Notes under the pieces: model-generated
The model's input: the letters and a program-made list of their open reading frames with translations, nothing else
Database searches by the model: none
What the model was told of the DNA's origin: nothing
NCBI GenBank assembly: GCA_022566975.1
Contig: JADFHV010000169.1
Coordinates: 1 to 5,330, forward strand
DNA: 5,330 nucleotides
Source: Chloroflexota bacterium
Lineage (GTDB): Bacteria > Chloroflexota > Dehalococcoidia > SAR202 > UBA11138
Direction: 5' to 3'
Program-made: the position numbers and the translations under genes
In this document: positions 1-5,049 of the stretch, piece by piece
Layout of the letters: the number at the start of each line of letters is the position of its first letter
How positions within the stretch are numbered: the first letter of the stretch is position 1

Positions 1-2
1 TT

Positions 3-554
3 CCCCAGGCCAGTCAAATGGCAGGGAGCGAGGAGGGATCAATAGTGGTCTCACAAAGAGCCCTTTGCCTGGCCCACCTGGGTCGCCATGCCGAGGCCCT
101 GGCCATCCTGCGACAGCTGGGTGCCGGCCACATGGAGGATGAGGCCCCCACACCGCTACTCGTCACCCTACTGGAGACCGCGGTCCTGGTGGAGGACGCA
201 GAATCGGCTGAGATCCTGGCGGCTCCCCTTTCGGTTGTCGCCCACCTGGCCATGGGTAGCATTGCCTACACCTGTCCCGCCCGCCACCTGGGAGCGGCGG
301 CCGCGTTAGTAGGGGAGTCCGAGAAGGCCCGTGCCTACTACCACCAGGCACTGGAGGCGTGCGCCCAAATAGGCTTCCGCCCGGAGATAGCCCTCACCCG
401 CCTCCAGCTCGCTGAGCTGCTGCTGGAGCACTACCCCGACGAACGGCCGGAGGCCATGGAGCACCTGGACTTCGCCATCGGTGAGTTCCGTGACATGAAG
501 ATGCAGCCGTCCCTTGAGCGCGCCCTGCGCCACCGGGACATCCTCGGGGCCTGA
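3..554 (+). CDS. TPR-containing C-terminal end of a regulatory protein (partial)
   Basis: The reading frame is already open at the first full codon of the window and runs to TGA at 552-554. The ATG at 18 has no convincing ribosome site, so this is most likely the tail of a longer gene. The visible part (about 183 residues) is almost entirely helical. It has tetratricopeptide-like helix pairs: SQRALCLAHLGRHAEALAI near the start, then a later unit reading LVGESEKARAYYHQALEAC, followed by a paired helix rich in Leu and Ala. The end, LDFAIGEFRDMKMQPSLERA, resembles the C-terminus of large proteins in which an adenylate/guanylate cyclase or AAA/NB-ARC ATPase domain is followed by TPRs, which are common in Chloroflexota. 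TPRs mediate protein-protein contact. The catalytic or sensor domain, if any, is outside the window, so the function of the whole protein is inference. Confidence 0.7.
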   Translation, partial: PQASQMAGSEEGSIVVSQRALCLAHLGRHAEALAILRQLGAGHMEDEAPTPLLVTLLETAVLVEDAESAEILAAPLSVVAHLAMGSIAYTCPARHLGAAAALVGESEKARAYYHQALEACAQIGFRPEIALTRLQLAELLLEHYPDERPEAMEHLDFAIGEFRDMKMQPSLERALRHRDILGA

Positions 555-637
555 CCACCACCAAAGCCTTCCGGCTTCAGACCCATCTAAGGGCGGCGTC
601 TTTGCCCGCGCGAGTTTTGATTACTGGGCGGGTGGCC

Positions 638-766
638 GGTCAGACCCGATAAGACGTCCACAGATTGTCCACGGAACGAGTGATATGAGACTAGACTTGG
701 TGGACATTCTGACCCCTCCGGCCGCTGGTCTGCAGACCCTTAAGTATGAAATGTCAGCGGTCGACC
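638..766. promoter_or_regulatory. Cluster of GGTC/GACC palindromes upstream of sucC
   Basis: Three perfect palindromes share the half-sites GGTC and GACC with different centres: GGTC-A-GACC at 638-646, GGTC-TGCA-GACC at 727-738, and GGTCGACC at 759-766. The last lies just upstream of the possible -10 element at 769-774. Repeated half-sites upstream of an operon could be operators for a dimeric regulator. The variable spacing argues against a single strict binding mode, and the DNA is GC-rich, so chance is possible. No regulator is identified. Confidence 0.25.
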
Positions 767-774
767 TGTATGAT
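746..774 (+). promoter_or_regulatory. Possible sigma70-type promoter for sucCD
   Basis: ATGAAA at 746-751 (4 of 6 to the -35 consensus) and TATGAT at 769-774 (5 of 6 to the -10 consensus) are separated by 17 bases. The -10 lies inside the 13-bp palindrome CTGTATGATACAG (766-778), so a bound protein could block it. If used, transcription would begin near 781 and the tRNA-like 3' fragment would form most of the sucC leader. This call rests on sequence match only. Confidence 0.3.
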
Positions 775-782
775 ACAGATGC

Positions 783-846
783 CAGGTGACTTGAAACCGT
801 TGGTGGCGCAAGCTCCTCGTGGGTTCGAATCCCACCCCCTCCGCCA
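783..846 (+). pseudogene. 3' half of a tRNA-Ser (UGA type), 5' half missing
   Basis: The sequence has a complete tRNA 3' end: T-stem GTGGG (819-823), T-loop TTCGAAT (824-830), CCCAC (831-835), 3' acceptor strand CCCCTCC (836-842), discriminator G and encoded CCA (844-846). Upstream is a long variable arm (about 802-818, with GCAA near its tip), typical of class II tRNAs, and an anticodon-loop-like CTTGAAA (790-796) that would give anticodon UGA, serine. The anticodon stem is poorly paired. No D-arm is visible, and no GGAGGGG that could pair with the acceptor strand occurs at the expected distance upstream, or anywhere nearby. A functional tRNA is therefore unlikely. The best reading is a truncated gene or the 3' fragment left as an attachment-site scar after integration of a mobile element. 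Confidence 0.6.
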
Positions 847-876
847 TGAAGCCCAGCTTTCGAAACCGGTAGGCTG

Positions 877-2034
877 ATGAACGTACACGAATACCAGGCC
901 AAAGAGATGCTTGCGGGACATGGAATCCCAGTGCCCCGGGGCGGCGTGGCCTCCTCTCCTGAGGAGGCGGCGACGATCGCAGACGGTCTCGGCGGCCGCG
1001 CTGTTGTAAAGGCGCAGGTGCACGCCGGTGGCAGGGGCAAGGCCGGCGGCATCAAGCTGGTCTCGTCGGCCACGGAGGCTGGGGAGGCCGCCTCCGCCCT
1101 GCTGGGCACCCGCCTCGTCACATTCCAGACCGGCCCCGAGGGTGTCCCCGTCGATCGCGTCCTTGTGGAAGAGGTGATAGAGGTCGCGCAAGAGCTGTAC
1201 CTGGGGATGCTGATAGATGGCGCCGCCGGTGGTGTCGTCGTCATCGCCAGCGAGGCCGGGGGCATGGAGATCGAGGAGGTGGCGGCCACGTCCCCTGAGA
1301 AGATACTGCGCGTCGCCGTGGACCCGGTGCTGGGTCTCCAGCCCTACCAGGGACGTAAGCTCGCCTACGGGCTGAACCTGAAACCGGAGCTGATAAGGCC
1401 CGTCGCCGGACTCGTCGGCAGCCTGTACAGCCTGTTCGAGGCCAGCGACTGCTCCCTGGCGGAGATCAACCCGTTGGTAGTGACGGCGGACGACCGGGTG
1501 CTGGCGGTGGATGCCAAGCTCAACTTCGACGACGAAGCCCTTTTCAGGCATAAGGAGACCGCGGAGCTGCGAGACTCAGACCAGGAGGACCCGCGCGAGG
1601 TCCAGGCCCAGAACGCGGGCGTCAGCTACGTCAAGCTGGACGGCGATGTTGGGTGCATGGTAAATGGGGCGGGCCTGGCCATGGCCACGATGGACGTGAT
1701 CCAGGAGGCGGGGGCGGCGCCGGCCAACTTTCTGGACGTGGGCGGCGGCGCGGACGAGGAGAAGGTGGCAGCCGCGATGCAGATCATACTCTCCGACCCC
1801 AGCGTGGGCCGCGTGCTGGTCAACCTGTTTGGCGGCATCCTGCGCTGCGACGTGGCCGCCCGCGGCATTCTCATGGCGGCCGAGGCGATGCCGCACGCCA
1901 TCCGCCCGATGGTGGTCCGCATGCTGGGCACCAATGCTGAAGAGGGTCGGGCCATACTTGGAGAGTCCAGCCTAGAGATCAGGCTGGTGGACGACCTGAA
2001 CGGCGCAGCCGAGGCAATCAAGTCTGCCGGTTAG
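877..2034 (+). CDS. sucC: Succinate--CoA ligase, beta subunit
   Basis: Beta subunit of succinyl-CoA synthetase, the cytoplasmic TCA-cycle enzyme that converts succinyl-CoA, NDP and phosphate to succinate, CoA and NTP. The 385-residue length matches the family (E. coli SucC 388). The N-terminal ATP-grasp domain opens with MNVHEYQAKEMLAGHGIPVP and carries KAQVHAGGRGKAGGIK at 45-60. Metal-binding residues are visible as E196 and N198 in AEINPL and D212 in VDAKLNF. The C-terminal CoA-ligase domain has GCMVNGAGLAMATMD (259-273), NFLDVGGGA (284-292) and LFGGILRCD (317-325). The ATG is supported by family alignment; the ribosome site is weak (GGTAGG at 868-873). sucD follows on the same strand, so the two probably form an operon. 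The nucleotide preference (ATP or GTP) cannot be read. A malate-CoA ligase (MtkA) role is a less likely alternative, since that family is close in sequence. Confidence 0.95.
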   Translation: MNVHEYQAKEMLAGHGIPVPRGGVASSPEEAATIADGLGGRAVVKAQVHAGGRGKAGGIKLVSSATEAGEAASALLGTRLVTFQTGPEGVPVDRVLVEEVIEVAQELYLGMLIDGAAGGVVVIASEAGGMEIEEVAATSPEKILRVAVDPVLGLQPYQGRKLAYGLNLKPELIRPVAGLVGSLYSLFEASDCSLAEINPLVVTADDRVLAVDAKLNFDDEALFRHKETAELRDSDQEDPREVQAQNAGVSYVKLDGDVGCMVNGAGLAMATMDVIQEAGAAPANFLDVGGGADEEKVAAAMQIILSDPSVGRVLVNLFGGILRCDVAARGILMAAEAMPHAIRPMVVRMLGTNAEEGRAILGESSLEIRLVDDLNGAAEAIKSAG

Positions 2035-2172
2035 CCAGGTGGCGGATGAGTGCCTACCGATGACGGGCCCTTCGACAAGCTCAGGGCGAACGGGGCCTTT
2101 TGTTGGCAGATGGATACCCTTTCGGTTCGTGGAGAGCCTGTCGAACCACGGCCCGGCAATCTTGGGGGCTAC
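2035..2172. repeat. Inverted pair of palindromic repeat units in the sucC-sucD spacer
   Basis: Two units of a dispersed palindromic repeat sit head to head. Unit 1 (2068-2093) contains TTCGACAAGCTCAGGGCG. Unit 2 (2121-2151) contains GTTCGTGGAGAGCCTGTCG. Bases 2125-2145 match the reverse complement of 2071-2091 at 16 of 21 positions, with the TTCG/CGAA ends conserved. Unit 2 also folds alone through GGTTCG (2124-2129) and CGAACC (2142-2147). Repeats of this type, which translate as PFDKLRANG or VRGEPVEPR, are known as multicopy intergenic elements in many environmental bacterial genomes, including Chloroflexota. The mechanism of spread is not evident from this copy, and no flanking direct repeat is clear. 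Confidence 0.7.
2066..2104 (+). terminator. Terminator-like hairpin between sucC and sucD
   Basis: GGCCC (2066-2070) plus TTCG (2071-2074) can pair with CGAA (2087-2090) plus GGGCC (2093-2097), with a two-base bulge and a 12-base loop. TTTTGTT (2098-2104) follows directly. This has the form of a weak intrinsic terminator and is made from repeat unit 1. Because sucD must be expressed with sucC, it would be an attenuator or processing site at most. The bulge and large loop weaken it. Confidence 0.3.
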
Positions 2173-3054
2173 GTGAGCATCCTGGTTGACGAAAACACGC
2201 GCCTGCTGGTGCAGGGGATCACCGGCAAGGAGGGCAGCTTCCACGCGGCCCGCTGTGCCGAGTACGGCACCAGCCTGGTGGCGGGCGTCACGCCGGGCCG
2301 GGGCGGGGTCAAGTTCGAGGAGACGGTGCCGGTCTTCAACATGGTGGAGCAGGCCGTGGCCGAGACCGGCGCCAACACGTCGCTCATATTCGTGCCCCCG
2401 GCGTTTGCGGCCGACGCCATCGTCGAGGCGGTGGACGCGGGCATCCAGACCATCGCCTGCATCACGGAAGGCATCCCGGTGATGGACACTATACGGGTCG
2501 TGCGCTACATCAGGGACATGCCGGTGACCCTCATAGGGCCCAACTGTCCGGGGATGATCTCTCCGGGCGCCCGGTGCAAGGTCGGAATCATGCCGGGCGA
2601 CATCCATATGGACGGAAGAGTCGGTGTCGTGTCCCGCAGCGGTACTCTCACCTACGAGGCTGTGGGCCAGCTCACCGGCCTCGGCATCGGCCAGTCCACG
2701 TGCGTCGGCATCGGAGGCGACCCCATCAGCGGGACGTCTTTCGTCGAGATACTTCAGATGTTCGATAGTGACAGCGAGACGGACGGTGTGGTCTTGATCG
2801 GCGAGATAGGGGGGACCAAGGAGCAGGAGGCGGCAGAGTACATCAAGAGCGACTTCACGAAGCCGGTGGTGGCGGTGATCGTCGGCCGGAGCGCGCCTCC
2901 AGGCAAGCGCATGGGCCATGCCGGGGCCATCATTACCGGGAGCGCGGGCCGGGCCGACGAGAAGGTAAAGGCGCTTTCGACCGCCGGCGCCGCCATCGCG
3001 CCGTCGCCAGGAGCCATCGGCACGACGATGCAGGAGGTGATGGGCCGAAGCTAG
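2173..3054 (+). CDS. sucD: Succinate--CoA ligase, alpha subunit
   Basis: Alpha subunit of succinyl-CoA synthetase; it binds CoA and carries the phosphohistidine intermediate. From GTG at 2173 the protein has 293 residues (E. coli SucD 289) and begins [20 protein letters not shown], aligning with the family start; GGGGG at 2164-2168 can act as ribosome site. The Rossmann-type CoA-binding domain has GITGKEG (15-21), [13 protein letters not shown] after the PGR loop, and the TEGIP and GPNCPG motifs (98-102, 122-127). The catalytic region carries [10 protein letters not shown] (153-162), GIGGDP (179-184), E211 in IGEIGG, and the active-site H249 in [10 protein letters not shown]. The frame stays open upstream to GTG 2050, adding 41 codons that translate the repeat; that extension has no family counterpart and is not chosen. 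The distance from sucC is unusually long for this gene pair because of the repeat. Confidence 0.95.
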   Translation: MSILVDENTRLLVQGITGKEGSFHAARCAEYGTSLVAGVTPGRGGVKFEETVPVFNMVEQAVAETGANTSLIFVPPAFAADAIVEAVDAGIQTIACITEGIPVMDTIRVVRYIRDMPVTLIGPNCPGMISPGARCKVGIMPGDIHMDGRVGVVSRSGTLTYEAVGQLTGLGIGQSTCVGIGGDPISGTSFVEILQMFDSDSETDGVVLIGEIGGTKEQEAAEYIKSDFTKPVVAVIVGRSAPPGKRMGHAGAIITGSAGRADEKVKALSTAGAAIAPSPGAIGTTMQEVMGRS

Positions 3055-3082
3055 CCTGGCTGTTGCGACAAGTCTTATTGTC

Positions 3083-3088
3083 AGGAGG
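3083..3088 (+). promoter_or_regulatory. Strong ribosome binding site of the pentapeptide-repeat gene
   Basis: A perfect AGGAGG lies 9 bases before ATG 3098. It fixes the original start of the gene at 3098, even though the frame entered there does not continue into the pentapeptide repeats. A short hairpin (GACAA 3067-3071 with TTGTC 3078-3082) lies just upstream. Confidence 0.7.
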
Positions 3089-3097
3089 GTTACAGTC

Positions 3098-3191
3098 ATG
3101 GGCGAGATGCGTGAATGGCTGGAGCTAAGGCTCGATCGCGGGTGGGAGCTGACCAGGGACGTTTGGCCCGTGTCGCTGCTCCTATCCGGCG
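3098..3191 (+). other. Out-of-frame N-terminal segment of the pentapeptide-repeat gene
   Basis: From ATG 3098 the frame encodes MGEMREWLELRLDRGWELTR and then DVWPVSLLLS, an amphipathic helix leading into the start of a hydrophobic segment. The hydrophobic segment continues as VFALVLSLTVWALVGN only in the next frame, from 3192. Dropping one base around 3186-3192 (for example in GGCGG) would join them into a continuous membrane helix. The frame from 3098 otherwise continues to a stop at 3362-3364 with a Cys/Arg-rich, non-protein-like sequence. This is therefore read as the true N-terminus, separated by a one-base frameshift. Confidence 0.65.
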
Positions 3192-3899
3192 GTGTTCGCC
3201 CTTGTGCTGTCCCTTACTGTTTGGGCACTCGTCGGAAATCTTCCCACAGGGTTTGCCGGGAAGACTGTATGGGATTGGATGGATGTGCTGGGAGTACCCA
3301 TCGTCGCTGTCGTGATCGCTGGGCTCTTCGCTTTGGCAGCTCAGAGGGCGAATCAGCGGACTAGCGTGGAACGGGAGGTGAACCTCGAACGTGCGCGAGA
3401 AGCAACATTGCGAACATACCTCGACCGCATGACAGACCTTATGGTCGATCAGAATTTGCAACAGTCGCCCGAGGATTCAGCCGTACGTGCGGTGGCTCAC
3501 GCGCAAACATTTGCCGCTCTCAGAGGTCTAGACGAGGTACGGAAGGGCATCCTAGTGCAGTTCTTGCACGAGTCGAGATTGATAAGAGCGGACACCACAG
3601 TGATCCCACTCTCACTTGCCGACCTTCGCGGATGCATCCTGAGCAGTGCTGATCTCGTCAGTTCCAATCTCAGCGGAGTGAATCTCAGCGATTCAGATTT
3701 GAGCGGCACCGACTTAAGGGGGGCCAAGCTGCAAGATGCTGTCCTGCACAATGCAGATTTGAGGATGGCCAACCTGAGAGGCGCTGACGTCACTGATGAG
3801 CAAATCCTGCAGGCGTCCTCTCTTCTGGGCGCTATCATGCCCGATGGTTCGGAGATGACTGCTGACCGCTGGGAGAGGTTACAGAGCGGAGTGTTATGA
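3192..3899 (+). CDS. Membrane-anchored pentapeptide-repeat protein (frameshifted at its N-terminus)
   Basis: The main frame gives 235 residues from GTG 3192, a start without a ribosome site; rejoined to the segment from 3098 it would be about 266. Two hydrophobic helices lie at about 1-16 and 32-50, giving a membrane hairpin. A charged helical linker (55-130) follows, containing TLRTYLDRMTDLMVDQNLQ, AHAQTFAALRGLD and FLHESRLI. This linker pattern is familiar from many membrane-anchored pentapeptide proteins. Residues 141-200 form about 12 pentapeptides of the A(D/N)LXX type (SLADLRGCILSSADL, NLSGTDLRGAKL-like), which fold as a right-handed quadrilateral beta-helix, and a short tail ends DRWERLQSGVL. 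The biochemical role of such proteins is generally unknown; a scaffold or binding role is inference. The base composition looks less GC-rich than sucCD. Whether the gene is functional depends on whether the frameshift is genuine. Confidence 0.8.
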   Translation: MFALVLSLTVWALVGNLPTGFAGKTVWDWMDVLGVPIVAVVIAGLFALAAQRANQRTSVEREVNLERAREATLRTYLDRMTDLMVDQNLQQSPEDSAVRAVAHAQTFAALRGLDEVRKGILVQFLHESRLIRADTTVIPLSLADLRGCILSSADLVSSNLSGVNLSDSDLSGTDLRGAKLQDAVLHNADLRMANLRGADVTDEQILQASSLLGAIMPDGSEMTADRWERLQSGVL

Positions 3900-3919
3900 A
3901 CATTTTCCGAAAATTGATC

Positions 3920-3948
3920 TTGCAAGAGTGCTCTATACGCCGTATAAT
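3920..3948 (+). promoter_or_regulatory. Sigma70-type promoter of the 68-residue gene
   Basis: TTGCAA (3920-3925) and a perfect TATAAT (3943-3948) are separated by exactly 17 bases, in a locally AT-rich stretch. Transcription would start near 3955, about 28 bases before the ATG at 3983. This is the clearest promoter in the window and indicates that the small gene is transcribed independently of the pentapeptide gene. Confidence 0.7.
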
Positions 3949-3982
3949 TCAACAGAATTTCATATTGTAAGGGGATTTTAAG

Positions 3983-4189
3983 ATGGCTGAGCGCAACACC
4001 TACAAGTATCAACTTAAAAAGGGTGCCAAAGTCGTCCACAGGGGGATTACCTATGACCTCGCCCGCCGGGAAGTCGAACATCAAAAAGAATACCCGGCTT
4101 CGCATATTGTGCCGATAGGTCGTCGGACCACACGCGAAGCTGCTCTGAAATGGGAACGCCAAGGGGGGAAGAGAGGGTACACAAAGTAA
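3983..4189 (+). CDS. Small GIY-YIG-like protein, 68 aa
   Basis: The gene starts at ATG 3983 with AAGGGG (3969-3974) 8 bases upstream. The protein is basic. It has YKYQLKKG (7-14), then VVHRGITYDLARREVEHQ (17-34), then RRTTREAALKWERQ (47-60). GITxDLxRRxxEH matches the second half of the GIY-YIG nuclease core (G-x-T-x-D-x-x-R-R-x-x-x-H), and the helix around E58 resembles the position of the family's metal-binding glutamate. The first motif is not a clear GIY (YKY instead) and the YIG motif is replaced by HRG, so nuclease activity is doubtful. A single-domain, minimal or degenerate member of the superfamily is the best reading. It could bind nucleic acid without cutting. The gene has its own promoter and terminator. 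Confidence 0.75.
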   Translation: MAERNTYKYQLKKGAKVVHRGITYDLARREVEHQKEYPASHIVPIGRRTTREAALKWERQGGKRGYTK

Positions 4190-4214
4190 GATAATTCGCC
4201 CCTTATTGACATAC

Positions 4215-4253
4215 AGAGGGCTGGCCGGTATTCGGCCAGCCCTCTTCTGTTCT
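4215..4253 (+). terminator. Intrinsic terminator between convergent genes
   Basis: A perfect 13-bp stem, AGAGGGCTGGCCG (4215-4227) with CGGCCAGCCCTCT (4233-4245), has a 5-base loop, GTATT, and is followed by the T-rich tail TCTGTTCT. It ends the 68-residue gene. The minus-strand membrane gene stops at 4279, so the same hairpin can serve that transcript too, although the T-run on the minus strand is poor. Confidence 0.85.
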
Positions 4254-4278
4254 CCATCCTGGGGAGCGCGGTGGGCCC

Positions 4279-5004
4279 TTACGACAGGATGTCCCACAGG
4301 CGGCTCGACTGAGCGCGCAGCACGTGAACGATGGTCGCCAGCGCCAGGCCGATGCTTGTCAGCAAGAGCGCCAACCCGACGAACTTGAACGGCTCAAGCC
4401 AGAGCTTCATCGCGTTGATGGTGCCCAGGTCGGACAGCAGCCCGCCCGTGCTGGGGTTCAGCTCGGCGGCGATGGAGTGGTTCCAGTAGCTGTAGGTCAG
4501 CGTCGCGAGGACGATCCCGATGACAAGCGCCGCCATCAGAATCATCATCCCCATCATCATGACCATGGGGAACAGCCGGGCTGTCACAGGCGGCTTGATC
4601 AGCTTGATCTCCACGCCCAGGGCCTCCTGCACACGTCCACCGCCGACGCGGAGTGCGCCGAGGATGGTGGCGAGCAAGAAGGTCACGCCGCCCAGCAGCA
4701 TGCCCATGCCCAGGAACTTTAAAGTGGGCAGCCACGCCTTCGTGGCCTCTATGAATGCCCTGTCGGTCGCCAGGTCCGAGCCCTTCGCCGCGGTCTCCCG
4801 CACCTCTTTCGAGAAGGCGAAGTAGTCGGCCGCCACGCCCGAGACGATTAGGCCGATGATGAACGACGCCGCCACGAGCATGAACCCCATGCCTATGAAG
4901 GGGGCCCACATCTTGGAGGCCATCGCCTGCATCCCGGTAACCTTGACCGGAAGCTGATCAGTCGTGAAGACGATATCCTGGTTTGACGCAGTAATGCTTG
5001 CCAT
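4279..5004 (-). CDS. Four-helix membrane protein with internal duplication, 241 aa
   Basis: The start is ATG at 5004-5002 with AAGGAG (complement of 5014-5019) 9 bases upstream. After a polar N-terminus of about 33 residues there are four hydrophobic segments at about 34-56, 96-118, 144-169 and 205-228. The protein contains two related halves: residues 31-120 and 140-230 each have one helix, a polar loop, a K-x-W-x-x-P motif (TKAWLPTLKFLG at 88-99; MKLWLEPFKFVG at 199-210), a second helix and an exit ending in ALR or VLR. Helix 3 is very methionine-rich. The family is not recognised, and no catalytic or transport motif is evident. The upstream gene encodes a related protein 45 bases away, suggesting an operon and perhaps a heteromeric membrane complex. 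Confidence 0.75.
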   Translation of the reverse strand: MASITASNQDIVFTTDQLPVKVTGMQAMASKMWAPFIGMGFMLVAASFIIGLIVSGVAADYFAFSKEVRETAAKGSDLATDRAFIEATKAWLPTLKFLGMGMLLGGVTFLLATILGALRVGGGRVQEALGVEIKLIKPPVTARLFPMVMMMGMMILMAALVIGIVLATLTYSYWNHSIAAELNPSTGGLLSDLGTINAMKLWLEPFKFVGLALLLTSIGLALATIVHVLRAQSSRLWDILS

Positions 5005-5049
5005 TTCCTTTTTCTCCTTTCCTATTCTCGCGTGTGCTTGCGAGCGGGT

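Larger units (their letters stand above)
555..876. other. 322-bp non-coding gap between the TPR gene and sucC
   Basis: No convincing gene is seen. The + frame open from 514 to 789 has no family resemblance and overlaps the TPR gene. The gap holds a small hairpin just after the TPR stop (AAGCC 564-568, loop TTCC, GGCTT 573-577, without a T-tract), repeated GTCCAC words (656-661, 667-672; inverted at 700-705), several GGTC/GACC palindromes, a possible promoter and a tRNA 3' fragment. The last three are listed separately. Confidence 0.6.

Noticed and set aside
564..577. Hairpin after the TPR gene as an intrinsic terminator
   Set aside because: The stem is only 5 bp and no T-tract follows.
766..778. 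LexA (SOS) box CTGT...ACAG
   Set aside because: The half-sites are 5 bases apart, while the gamma-proteobacterial box needs 8; the palindrome is kept only as an unnamed operator candidate.
514..789. 91-residue + frame overlapping the end of the TPR gene
   Set aside because: Starts inside the TPR gene, has no convincing ribosome site, no family resemblance, and covers the palindromes and promoter region.
621..1551. Two long minus-strand frames (621-1289 and 754-1551) across the sucC start, including GWDSNPRGACA and GGGGGIRTHEELAPPT
   Set aside because: These peptides are the well-known artefact of translating the antisense of a class II tRNA 3' end; the rest is the shadow of sucC.
1972..3099. 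375-residue minus-strand frame opposite sucD
   Set aside because: His/Arg/Asp-rich shadow of a certain gene on the other strand; no domain.
3098..3364. 88-residue protein read straight through from ATG 3098
   Set aside because: Only the first 30 or so residues look like protein; beyond that it is Cys/Arg-rich and overlaps the real pentapeptide frame.
4206..4234. TTGACA (4206-4211) as a -35 element
   Set aside because: The 17-base-spaced -10 would be TATTCG inside the terminator loop, with no gene downstream on that strand.
3497..4297. 266-residue minus-strand frame opposite the pentapeptide and 68-residue genes
   Set aside because: It crosses a promoter, a terminator and two better-supported genes, and consists of Leu/Ser/Arg-rich antisense of the pentapeptide repeats.
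4324..4722. His-rich + frame (HHPHHHDH) as a metal-binding protein
   Set aside because: It is the antisense of the Met-rich third helix (CAT opposite ATG) of the minus-strand membrane gene.
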